NCBI RefSeq assembly: GCF_033439725.1
Contig: NW_026944390.1
Span: forward strand, 2,790,001-2,854,000
DNA from: Neurospora tetraspora
Taxonomy: Eukaryota; Ascomycota; Sordariomycetes; Sordariales; Sordariaceae
DNA: 64,000 nt
Direction of reading: 5' to 3'
This document shows, in pieces, positions 11,555 through 23,568 of the stretch. Within the stretch, counting starts at the first letter, position 1. Every line of letters starts with the position of its first letter. The notes below the pieces were generated by a model. The model ran no database searches, had not been told where the DNA came from, and saw only the letters and a program-made list of their open reading frames with translations. A program made the translations under genes and the position numbers.

Positions 11555-11594
<40 letters not shown>

Positions 11595-13305
11595 TCTTTG
11601 CGAACTTAAAAGTGGAAAGATATCGTCGTGTGTACATTGTGACTCCAAAGATAATGACATCCTCTTGTCCCTACCCCCAGTCCAGTCCTCACACAGCCGA
11701 GTCAATATTGCTATACCTCTTTACCGGGTTTTGACTGCCGTCAATAGTCTGTCTGTATTCACATCTTCCGTTGTTCGTTCGGTAACAACTCAGAAGGCTG
11801 AGCTCCGTGGCTCCGTTCATACAGTAGTAGTGATCTTCACTTCCCCGCCCGCCCTATATCCACACAGTTACATAGCCTTTTGTGACTATTCAATCAGAGT
11901 TTGCGAACAAAATAAATGCGAGCTCGCATTTGGCAGGAGAGGCAGGGCAGAAAGTCAGCCAGAACCAAAGACACAGCCAGAACAAAACCCCACAAGAACC
12001 GTACATTAAGTCTAACAGACAAGCACTGACAGGCATCACAGTACAGTAGTGTAAAGACAGGCTGAGAGAAATGCCGTCATATCGTAACATATCCCCTCCC
12101 AGCTCCTAGCTCCCAGCCACATCCCGAATCCAAAAATAAAGCCCTGGAACAACAAAGGACTTTTGCTGGCAAATCGCAAATGGTGGTACTCATTTGGGAA
12201 ATAACAAACAGAACTTGAACCTCAAGGGGCAAAGCCTAACTGGTCCCAAGGTTCAATGCAACCCCAATCTCACGAACCGCCTGAGTGTCACTGGTAGCTC
12301 GCTGTTGCCTAGAGTTAGTGTTGTTAGTGCAAAGTATGAAGTGTAGCGAGGTAGTACTAGCGAGGGCTGTTGTTGACTTGTTCATGTTACCCCTGAGCTT
12401 GACAGCTTGTGTGTGATTGGTTAGATTGGCTGGTTTGGGGAAGATAAAGTCCAGGTGCCAAGGATCCAGATATCATTCGGGGCCGTCTCCCCGAAACTAT
12501 GACTCTTCCGTGTAGGTGCAAACTTTACGGAAAGGTTCTGAGCTTGATATGTATTCAATGGCTTCAAAACGAAGACTTTCGCATGTACATCAGATTCCAC
12601 GTGTAAGTGAGCCCGCAAATGATCCCCGCCAGAGGTCTCGAGGAGTTGCTCTTAGACGGATGTTGCATTTTCAGACCGTCTTGTGTCTGTGAACAGCTTA
12701 TTCCCTACCCATGTGGACGCTATAGCAAGCGGTTACAAGAGAGATTCTTGCTCCAAGAGGGTATTGCTCAGAGAGACTGACTGTACCGAGCTAGCCAAAC
12801 TGCCAGGCTTGTACTCCGAGGTGCTGCGAAGCTGTCAGAACCTTAACCCGGGTTCCAAGCGGTCTCCCGTCTTCCCTTGCCCATCGTACACATCTCCAGG
12901 GGACCTTGTCGAGTGAGGTCCTTCCCCATCCTGGTGTCGTACGGGGTCACTGAGCAGGAAATGCCAGGCGTACCGTATAAAGTCCAGCAGTCTTTGCCCC
13001 TCCTTCTCTTTCCGGGGTTCGTCTTTCGGGTGATTCCGCCTGGGGGTCCTCGTCGGGTACCATCTCGGGGCTATCGGTGTGTCGATGTGTTGGTACCGTT
13101 ACTTTGTCTCTTCATACGGCCAGTTCTTCCGAGTTCAAGGTTATTTTCTCCGTTAAGACAGAAACAGGGTCGCATAATGTATCATCATTGTTTTCGTTCT
13201 TGAACCGCACCAATCGCTGTGATATGCATATTTCGGGTGTGTATAGTAACAGCGAGGTTGAGACGTAGTCCCACCCTCAAACATTGTCGTCTAACCTCGA
13301 GGTAC
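11130..13305. other. intergenic region with poly-T tract
   Basis: About 2.2 kb between the 5' end of the MARVEL gene and the 3' end of EMC4. Its clearest feature is the homopolymer at 11557-11593. Frames here are short and without recognisable products; the longest (11521-12009) runs through the T tract and is not credible. Confidence 0.5.
11557..11593. repeat. 37-base poly-T homopolymer
   Basis: Uninterrupted run of T, about 430 bp upstream of the MARVEL-gene start codon. It could act as a nucleosome-excluding dA:dT tract; the exact length may be affected by sequencing slippage. Confidence 0.9.
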
Positions 13306-14004
13306 CTATAACGACAATGCTGGAATAGCATGTTCCAGCGGTTCTCTGCGCACTTCCCAAGCAAGCCAGTCGGATCTCGTTGTCCTGTATCACCACGTTA
13401 GCATTCATTCCACAGTCCTTCCCTTCACATTCTCCCCAGGATAACTCACGGTAGTAGTCCCATACTATTGATCTTCCAAACTCCCACCGCCAACGCCAAC
13501 ACCTGCATAAGCACATACGCCGCCTTCACCTGCAAGATAGACCCCCTGTTGCTATCCGTCTCGAATCTCTCGAAAGCCTGGTTGGTGCTCAACAGACCCA
13601 TGATGGGGTTCTTGAACGCCATAAACACCATCATGATACTGAAGATCTGGAGCGAGTTGCCGGACATGTACATCATGATGAGCGTCATGGGCAGGTTCTT
13701 GGCGGGCGCGAGGGCGACTTCCCAGGCCTTTTTGAGCTTGAGCTGATCCATCTGTTCGGGGGAAGGGGGTTCGCGCGGGGGAGGGCGGGAGGCATCCTTC
13801 TTCTGTTGGTGCAATTGTGTTAGCTCTGTACAAGGTGATGGTTGTACTCGGGGGTTATCGTACCTTGGAAGGGCCGGACACGGCTTGCGACGAGTACCCT
13901 GGGGGATCGGGGATGCTGGCCGGCTTGGACTTGTGAGGCGGTGGGTTGGTAAGGTCGGTTACCCATCTCGGGGAGGGGTCGGCAACGGGTTTTAGGTCTG
14001 TCAT
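13306..14004 (-). CDS. EMC4: ER membrane protein complex subunit 4
   Basis: Three exons on the minus strand: 14004-13864, 13802-13450 and 13384-13306 (190 residues). The intron ends are GTACGA/ACAG and GTGAGT/ACAG. The product has the EMC4 core: a KKAWEVAL segment, two hydrophobic stretches around PMTLIMMYMSGNSLQIFSI and AAYVLMQVLALAVGVW, and the conserved ending MGLLPTTRSDWLAWE, which only appears when the last intron is removed in phase 2. EMC4 belongs to the ER membrane complex, which inserts tail-anchored and multi-pass proteins into the ER membrane. Length matches fungal EMC4. The gene is divergent from the adaptin gene across about 0.9 kb. Confidence 0.94.
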
Positions 14005-14939
14005 GGCGGGCGTTATGGATGCGCTTAAAGATGTCGGTAGAGTTGGTGATGGAGGTAGAAGCCGGATCAGATGCAATGCGATGACGCCGGGAGGAGACAC
14101 AACGTGTACGTGATGGAGTCCGTGCTTCTGTAGCTGTCCCTGAAAGAGCGCCCCACTATTTGAGCCGCTTCCCCACCCTGGACGCTGAGTGGTGGGGACC
14201 GTGCGCTGTTGATGATGCTACGGAGCTCCACTGAAGCGTGCCAGCCGTTCACTGGCAGAAGGCGTGGTCCAGTGGGCGTTCAGTGCAAGTCGCAGGGTTC
14301 GCGATCGCTGACCAGGAGGTGCCGTAATTAACGAATCGACGGTTCAGGGGACGCCCCAGGACGGGAACCGGTGAACAGAAGCGAACATTATTTCCATCGA
14401 ACACCCCCGGCGAGTCCGCAATTTGAACTAAACATCATCTTTTTATTTGGCTTGGAGTTTTGCGACTAGGAGGCTGTTTCATCCGATTCAACTACGTACA
14501 GCAAGTGGAGGGTAGTTTGCCCCGGACAAGACCTACACCGAGCATACCGACGACGACGAGCATCGCGATCCATTATCGACGACTACCTCGACTCGACTTT
14601 GACACTCCGGACCTCCGCGGCGGACATCGGATTACTTGACGCGACTTCGAGGCTGAAACGAAGAGGAGGACAAGAGAGAGGGTGTCATCTGCTGTACATC
14701 GGTTGGCTGGTCTCGACTCGCGATATCGCAAACATACCTACCATTGTGTTCCAGCAAGAGGGGCTTTTCTTGTCTACCACACCACCACGCCTTGCGCCTG
14801 CGCCGAGCTCGTTTGCCATTCGTCCATTTTATCCATATCGAGCCTTTTCGTCGCATCGCAATCGCATCACCGGGTTCGACTCGACCAAAATAGGGATAGT
14901 AGTTGAGGAGGTGGACGATACACACTGCAAGCAGCCAAC
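14005..14939. other. divergent promoter region, EMC4 / adaptin beta
   Basis: About 935 bp containing both 5' leaders. Rich in CGA, TCGAC and GACGA near 14550-14650. No TATA box or recognised operator. Confidence 0.5.
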
Positions 14940-17513
14940 ATGTCGACCCAACAAGGAGGAGGAGACTCCAAGCTGTTCGCGAGGGTAAGATGAAAATACT
15001 ATGTTTGTTAGACGGGGCTTCCCTTTTACCTTCGGGATATGCCGTTGCTTTGTCTACCACCCCTCCCATCCAAACCAGCTCAGCTCCTGTATCTCCTCCC
15101 TTGCTTGTTTGTTTCTCTTTGACATCGCGAACCTTGATGGCAAGAAGCACATGAGCTACCCCTGACCTCATGAACACCGCAACCATGTTTGTCGCATACC
15201 CTATCCCCACCGAACATCAGCTTACCTCAAACTCGACAGGGCAAAGTAGCTGAGCTACGCCTCGAGCTGAACAGCGGCAGCAAGAAGGACAAGAACTTTA
15301 CCCAAAAGAAGATTGCCCTCAAGAAGATTGTCGCCAACATGACCATGAGCAACAATGACATGGTTGGCTTGTTCCCGGATATTGTTGCCTGCATGGCCAT
15401 TCAGTCCCTGGAAATCAAGAAGATGTGTTTCTTGTACTTGGTCAACTATGCGAGGATGAGGCCAGACATTGCGGTAAAAGCAATTCCGGTCCTCGAACAT
15501 GTAAGTCACCACATCTGCCCTTGTTCTGCCATATAGTCACTAACAATAACCAGGACATGGAAGACCCAAACCCCCTTGTTCGCGCCCTCGCCCTACGCAC
15601 CATGTCTTATATCCACGTGCGAGAGTTTGTCGAGGCTACCGTACCACTAGTCAAGCACCTTCTCCGCGATATCGACCCCTACGTTCGCAAGACGGCCGCT
15701 TTCTGCGTGGCCAAGCTCTACGATCATGATAGACACATGGTTGAGGCCTCAGACCTTATCGACAGACTCAACAACCTTCTGAGGGATGACAATCCGACAG
15801 TGGTGGCCAGCGCTCTGGCGAGCTTGATGGATATCTGGGAGAGAAGTGATGCTATCAAACTCACTATCGACTACAGCAATGCCTCCAAGATGGTTGCCAT
15901 TCTGGCCGACTGCTCTGAGTAGGTTATCCCCCTTCCAACCCAAATATTGTCTGCTAACAACCACTAGGTGGGGCCAAACCTACATCCTCGAAGCCCTCAT
16001 GTCCTACGTCCCCCAAGAATCCGGCGAAGCCCTTCTCCTCGCCGAGCGCATTGCCCCACGCCTCTCACACTCCAACTCCTCGGTAGTCCTCACCTGTATC
16101 CGCGTAATCCTCTACCTCATGAACTACATCTCCGACCAAAAGCAAATCTCCGCCCTCTGCCGGAAGCTCTCCCCACCACTGGTCACCCTCCTCGCCAAGG
16201 GCCCCGAAGTTCAATACCTTGCCCTGCGCAACGCCCTCCTCATCCTCCAACGCCGCCCCGAAGTCCTCCGCAACGACATCCGCGTCTTCTTTTGCAAGTA
16301 CAACGATCCCATCTACGTCAAGGTGACCAAACTCGAGCTCATCTTCATGCTCGCCAACGAGAAGAACATCGACGAAGTCTTGACGGAACTCCGCGAGTAC
16401 GCCACGGAAATCGACGTTCACTTCGTCCGCAAGGCTGTCCGCGCCATCGGCAAGCTGGCCATTAAGATTGAGCCAGCGGCCAAGCGGTGCATCAACCTGC
16501 TGCTCGAACTGGTGTCGACTAAGGTCACCTACATCGTGCAAGAAGCGACGGTAGTAATCCGCAACATCTTCCGCAAGTATCCTAACCAGTACGAGTCTAT
16601 CATCGGCACCCTCTGCGAGCACCTGGACTCCCTCGACGAACCAGAAGCCAAAGCAGCCATGGTATGGGTCATCGGCCAATACGCCTCGCGCATCGAGAAC
16701 TCGGACGCCCTCCTCGAAGACTTTTTGTATTCCTTCGCTGAAGAGCCCGTCGAAGTCCAGCTCGCCCTGCTCACAGCAACCGTCAAGCTCTTCATCCAAC
16801 GTCCCACCAAGGGCCAGGACCTCGTCCCCCGCGTGCTCAAATGGGCCACCGAAGAAACCGACAATCCTGACCTCCGCGATAGAGCGTACATGTACTGGCG
16901 CCTCCTCTCGACAGACATGGAATCAGCCAAGCGCATCGTCATGGGCGAGAAACCCGCCATCACCGCCGAATCCGAGCGTCTCGACCCCGTCACCCTCGAA
17001 GAGATGTGTCTCAACGTCGGCACCCTAGCAACAGTCTACCTCAAACCGGTGCAAACCGTCTTCCGCAACGCCCGCCCCCGCAAACTCCAAGACTCACCTT
17101 GCCTCCAACGCCCCGACTACCCCGAATACGCAGCAGCCCAACTCCCCAACCCCAAATCCCTCTCCCAATTCGGACAAGGTCACCAACCCTCCGATTTCGA
17201 CCCGCGCGTCCCTGGGTCCCGACCTGCCCCTCCTTCTTCTAACACTCAGAGTCAAGGAGGAGGGAACCTAGCCCAAGCAGTCCACGACGCAGACGCTTAC
17301 TTCACGCAGCAAGCTAGCCAGCAAGCAGCGGTCAACGACGCGGATGCGTATTTTGCGCAGCAGATGAGGCAGATGCAGATACAGCAGCCTGGCGACAGTT
17401 TCGGGGGGGATGCGGGACACGGGTATGGGCAGGGGTATGTGGTTAGTCAGAGCTCGGCGTATCAGCCGGGGATGGGGGGGATGAATGGGGCTCAGGGGGA
17501 TTTGTTGCTGTGA
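14940..17513 (+). CDS. clathrin-adaptor complex beta subunit, probably AP-2 beta
   Basis: Four exons: 14940-14984, 15240-15500, 15554-15918 and 15968-17513 (738 residues). The splice at 15918 uses GTAGGT and restores [12 protein letters not shown]. The protein is the beta-adaptin trunk of HEAT-like repeats: [78 protein letters not shown]. It ends in a short Q-rich tail and GDLLL, without the hinge or appendage of animal beta subunits. The N-terminal sequence departs from the very conserved fungal AP-1 beta as I remember it, favouring AP-2 beta (Apl1). AP-2 beta of Dikarya is known to lack the clathrin-binding part. AP-1 beta is the alternative. Role: cargo sorting into transport vesicles. Confidence 0.88.
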
Positions 17514-18068
17514 GTACCTAGACTTAGTGTGAGGTGGAGGAGAGATGAGATAGGCGGGAGTTGAAAGGGGTGGAAGAGTGAGAAGAGGGGGGAAGAGGGG
17601 GAAGAGGTGTACTGTATGAGGTAGTAATGTAATAGGTAGGGAGTTGTAAAGGGTGTTAAGTGTGTCAAGGGAGAGTTGTTGGGTGGTAGAATGGTAGGGT
17701 GGTTGGTGGTGGGAAAAGATATCCATATTTAGGTTTAGGTTGTAGATAATGTGAATAACAGTAATATCCCGTCACAGCTACGCATGCATGGTGGTATGTT
17801 CTGGCGTATATTTTAATAAGCGGCTTGTGAAACATTCGTGTCACTATACTCGAAAGACAAAGACGCGAGCGTAGGACCTCGTATGTTCCAACCTTTTATT
17901 GCACTCAAAATTAAGTGAGAGAACCGTAATAACGCCGATCTAAACATGGTGTACGTACTAAAAAAAACCGAAAGGGAATATTTTGCAAAGGAAAAACAGT
18001 ACAATTACCAAACAAATCCGAATATGTGTCCGTAAAATGCCAGCCCCCAAACCGTTGCAGCCGAGCGC
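17514..18068. other. convergent intergenic region
   Basis: About 555 bp between the adaptin and NOP53 3' ends. Purine-rich just after the adaptin stop (17530-17610), then A/T-richer. No gene supported. Confidence 0.5.
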
Positions 18069-19489
18069 TTAATTCAGAGTAAAATCCTTGAAAGTCCACT
18101 TCTCCGTAACCTTTGTCTTGGCCTGCTTCTTGAACGGAATGTGCCTCCTCGCCTCCACCTTGCCTCTGAGCAACATATTCCTGTACCTGTCTTTCAACAG
18201 GTTACCCTCCGGCTTGAGCAACCGCAGCGAATCCTGCAGCTCATCCGGCAGGACCAGCTCCAGATCCTTCTCAGGCAGCTTGAACTTGCCTAGTTGCCTG
18301 CGGCGCAGCTCGACGTCGTCATCCTCCTCAACACTGGCGTCGTCGTCTTCGTTGGGGTTGGATTCGGCTTTTTGGAGGGCAAGCTGCCTCTCCTTCTCGG
18401 CCAGTTCCTTGGCAATCTGCTTAACTCTGGCGGCCTCGGCCTCCCTCTTCTTGATGGCCGCCTCGTGCTTCAGACGCTGCTCCTCGGCCTTGCGGCGCTT
18501 GATCTTGTTGCGCTGGGCTTGCGTCTTGCGCTCCGGTCGCTTCTGCTTCTTCTTGGACAACCCCTCCGCATCGCTCTCGGCTCCCTCCCAGGCGGAATCA
18601 TCCTCCCACTCGGACAGCTCGGCTCTCTTCTCGGCGGCCTCGGCCTCGGCGCGCGACTTGGCGGCCGCTTCGGCCTTGAGACGCTCCTTCTCGAGTTCCT
18701 CCAGACGCTTCTTCTCGGCTTCCTCGGCCTTGCGCAGCTCCTCCTGGTAGCGCTCAGAGTAGTCGGTGAAGGCGGGGTTGTACGACTTGTCGCCCTTGGG
18801 CTTGGGAACGGCAGGGAGCTGCTTGCCGGTGGCGGCGAGGGAGATGGGTTGTTGTGTGAGAGTCTTGGGGGCCTTGGGCTTCTCGGCCTTGGGCAGGAAG
18901 TTGAACGTTTCCTCGGCCTGCTTCTTCTTCTTCTCTTCCTCCGGGTCGGCCCAGGCGTCAAAGGTGGCGTCGACGACCTCGACGGTGGTGGTGTGGTGGC
19001 CATCGGCGACGCGCTTCAGGCGGGAGAGTTCCTTCTGGGTGACGTAGGTGGCACGGAGGCGCTTGGAGGGCAGGACGCCATCGGTGACCTTGCCGGATGT
19101 TTCAGAAGCCGGGCGCTTCTTGAGGGAGACGGCGGGGACGGCAGAGCGCTGGGCGAGGATCTCGTCGGCCTTCAAGGGCTTCTTGAGGTGCTTGGGGAGC
19201 TTCTTCGTGATTTCAGTGTCGGGCTTGACGTCGATGGCGAAGAGTTCTTCGGAGGCTTTCTCGGCAATGACACCACTGTAATGCGATTCATGTTAACCAA
19301 TTGGTTTGCTGGGTAAGACAATATGAGGGGACCGTACCCCTTGATGATCTGGGCGTTCAACTCCTCGAGACCCTGCTCGACCTCCGTAACGTCGACATTC
19401 TTCCTCCACGCCTTCTTGCCCTTTCTCGACGGTTGGTTGTATTGCTTGGGGGCTTCGGGATTGCCCGACAGGGGTTTTAGAACGGGCAT
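18069..19489 (-). CDS. NOP53: 60S ribosome biogenesis protein Nop53 (GLTSCR2/PICT1 family)
   Basis: Two exons on the minus strand: 19489-19338 and 19275-18069 (452 residues). Donor GTACGG, acceptor TACAG; the junction restores IIKGGVIAEKA. The N-terminus MPVLKPLSG leads into a lysine-rich segment (SRKGKKAWRKNVDVTEVE) typical of Nop53. The middle is a long charged K/E/R coiled region (about 170-330). The C-terminus has LVLPDELQDSLRLLKPEGNL, DRYRNMLLRGKVEARR and ends KDFTLN, which fits the family. Nop53 is nucleolar and recruits the exosome helicase Mtr4 to pre-60S particles for ITS2 trimming. The 5' leader contains a CAA repeat. The large plus-strand frame over this gene (18294-19316) is its shadow. 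Confidence 0.93.
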
Positions 19490-20474
19490 TTTGGGTATGT
19501 GGTGGTGTGTTGTTGTTGTTGTTGTTGTTGTTGTTGGGCAATGAGTCGAGAGAGGTTCGTGCAGATAAGAAATGGAAGTGTCGATACCTCGAAACCGCCT
19601 GAAATTCTGGGGTCTCCTCTGCAATCAATCCGACTTTCCAGTGGGGTGTGCAACTCAAAATTTCAGCGGCGACAGGAGGCTGCGATAAGATAACCTGGAA
19701 GCGCTTCCCCAGCCGTGCTCAGCTGGCAATTGCAACAATCAACCAATCACACTTTGGAGTCAGGACAAGCCCATGACGGCCGCCAAGCCTTTGGATCGTC
19801 TCTGTCTTTTTGGCCGAGTGAAGTGTCGAACTGTCGGGTCTGGGCGCAGACTGCGGCGCACCTCCCCCCCACTGATGGCTTGGCGCGGTCCCCTTTCTCT
19901 CGCATGAGTCCGCTTCGGGGAAGAAGAGGAAAGCCGCAAAGAGAAAAGAGTTGTTCAGACTTGATCATGAAAAAAGACACGTAGTATGGAATGTCGGTCA
20001 ATGAACAAATCTGCATCAATATTAAATTTCATAATATTTTCAACTGTTTGTAGTTTAAAGTCTCTTTCAGATCTTTCGATCCGATATCTGTTTACACGTG
20101 TAGTAAAGAAGACTGAAGACCCCAGCAACAATCGACTCGGCAACGGGACCCCGACTGGATCCAAACACCGACCCGATTCCAAGCACCCGACTTGTCTCCA
20201 GCTTGCACCCCCGGCCACGCCCCGTCCGTCGCACCACCACTGAGGACCACTCAACGCTGCACCAGTCTCCGGCAACTCTCCGCCGTCCACTTCCACTTCG
20301 ATCCATATCCCTCGACCAGACAACTCTAGACCAACTCCGACCGCCTAAACTTTCTGCCACTTAACAACCACTTCCTCCAAAGCCCGAAAGCTTTCCCTTG
20401 ACCGCGTTTCCTTGGATTCCGAATACCTTCAGCTACCCCGCCAAATACCGTAATCCGCAAACACATCCATCACA
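19490..20474. other. divergent promoter region, NOP53 / YPT6
   Basis: About 1 kb. A GTT microsatellite (CAA on the NOP53 strand) lies in the NOP53 leader at 19509-19535. The 250 bases before YPT6 are C/A-rich leader-like sequence. No other gene. Confidence 0.5.
19509..19535. repeat. (GTT)9 microsatellite in the NOP53 5' leader
   Basis: Nine perfect GTT units starting 20 bases upstream of the NOP53 ATG; it reads as CAA units in the transcript, an unstructured leader. Confidence 0.9.
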
Positions 20475-21586
<1,112 letters not shown>

Positions 21587-22815
21587 ATGGTCTTGGTCTG
21601 GTCTGGTCTGGTCTGATCGGGACAGGGACAGGTGCGGCAGGCTCGGGGGAAGACTGACTACCTCTTCCTAGGGAAAGGGGGTGCTGGGTGGGGAACGAGC
21701 GGCTGAGTGAAGTTGAGGGGAAGTGAACGAGGGGAGACAGACAGCAATGGGGATGAATGACCATGTTGACGATGTTAACGAGGTTAACGATGTAATGGGG
21801 AATATTATGATGAGAGATGGAACATGATGATGAGGGGAAATAGAGGTGGGCTAGACAACCTGACAACGCAACGGGGAGAAATAATGAGAATTGGCTGTGT
21901 TTGTGCTTACGGTTTGGCTGGCTGGCTAAGCAAGGCGATCGGAGCATAGCATGCAAAGGGGGGGTTGGTTTTGTTGGGGCTTAACGCTTATAATAATATG
22001 ATAAAAGACATAATACTTGCATCTACTTGAGTTGGACGAATGATATGCGTATCTTTGATGATATCTGGACAGCTTCAGTCTTAAGACGCCACTGCTTTCC
22101 AAGTAAGACCATCTGGAGGACGTGTGTCGAAGCTATATCGTTGAGGTAGCGTTGGATTGACCAAGACCGAGACATGATCATTAGATATGGCATTTGATGT
22201 CTTAAGGGTTGAACAAAAAGGGCGAATTGACAGCAGGCCGAGATATCACAAACATGAAAGTCAACATGTACTGGCAGAAGATAAATAACTTCATTGTTTG
22301 TCTATCATATTAACGCCAAATTCGCCAATTCCAATAATACCGGATATGCTTTGCTACTAAAGGTAGATGTCCTGCAGAAGACCAAATCCCCAAATGCCGT
22401 GTGAAATGATTCCCTCCTTAAACCAGTGGCGACCAACCATAGAACCAGGGGGGGGTATATGAACCGTAGCAGCCATGCCAGGGTAATGTCCAAGGTCAAC
22501 GCTCTTCTAAACTGGAGTGTTGTAGCCGTTGGTCGGTTTGATCCTGTCTTCTCTCTGTTTTCCTTCCGTCACCGACCCTCGTCTTGTTTCCGACTCTGAC
22601 TCTTGTTCGCGTCAACTTATCGGGACAGTAAGCGAGGAGGACCACCTCCAAAGAAAGAGGAAGCCCTCCCCACACACACGTATCGACAGACTCGCTGTGA
22701 TTGGGCTCGTATAATACAACTAATAATCCCAAGAAACGAGGAGGCGGCTGTTGGTGGTGGTGATCGTCGTGGCGTTGATGGCTGTGGTGGTAGTGGTGTT
22801 ACTAATATCGTGCGC
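21587..22815. other. convergent intergenic region
   Basis: About 1.2 kb between YPT6 and RLP24. It contains a TCTGG-type simple repeat (21597-21615) and A/T-richer sequence around 21960-22330. The frame 22603-23418 is an RLP24 shadow. Confidence 0.5.
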
Positions 22816-23568
22816 TCAGTCGGTATCCATCTCGTCATCGTCGTCAACGTCCTCGAAATCGTTCTCGTCACCGTCATCCTCATCGACACCACCAAAAACG
22901 CGCTCCGAGATCTCTTCCACGCCGCCGTCTGTCCTGACACGGAGCCTCTTGACCTCGCCGCCGAACGCCTTGGTCTTCTTGGTGGCCGCCTTCTTGGCCA
23001 GCTCCTCGCGCTCGAGCTCCTCGACGTCCTGGCCCGTCTCCTGGGCGAGCTCGGCCAGCCTCCTCTTCTCGGAACCGCGCAGGCGGGGCAGGAGGTGCTC
23101 GTTCTCGGCGACGAGCTTGCGGGCGGCGGCGACCTCGCGGGCGCGCTTGCCGGCCATGCGGCGCTTGTAGAAGATGCGCTCGCGGCGCTGGCGGATCTCC
23201 GAGATGCGCTCCATGGCCTTGACCGTCTTGGCGAAGAGCTCGCGGTCGTAGCGGACGGGCACGTTGCGGCGGGCGGCGAACTGCAGGGTGCTGTCGACCA
23301 CCATCTCCTTGCCGGCGTTCTTGCGGTAGGCCTTGGTCCACTTGAGCTTGCGGGGGTTGCGCTTCATCTTGAAGTTCTTGTGGCATTTGGAGCGGCAGAA
23401 GCGGAAGGACTTGCCTGAGGGAGGAGTATCATGTTAGCATTGGGACATTGATGGTGGTTGACGATAGTACTGGGGATTGGGACAAGACGAACCATCGTTA
23501 CGCATAAAGGTAATGCCCTTGGAGGGCCAGGCCGGACGGCCGCAAAAGAAACAGGGATCGACACGCAT
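22816..23568 (-). CDS. RLP24: ribosome biogenesis protein Rlp24 (L24e-like)
   Basis: Two exons on the minus strand: 23568-23493 and 23414-22816 (224 residues). Donor GTTCGT, acceptor CTCAG. The N-terminus is an L24e zinc ribbon: CFFCGRP (CX2C) and [17 protein letters not shown] (CX3C), followed by [15 protein letters not shown], which separates Rlp24 from ribosomal protein L24. The C-terminal half is basic and helical, then strongly acidic (DEDDGDEN to DDDDEMDTD). Rlp24 holds the L24 site on nuclear pre-60S particles; its C-terminus recruits and activates the AAA ATPase Drg1, which removes it in the cytoplasm. Length is close to fungal Rlp24. Confidence 0.94.

Noticed and set aside
18294-19316. 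340-codon plus-strand frame over NOP53
   Set aside because: Antisense shadow; Leu/Gly-rich low-complexity product.
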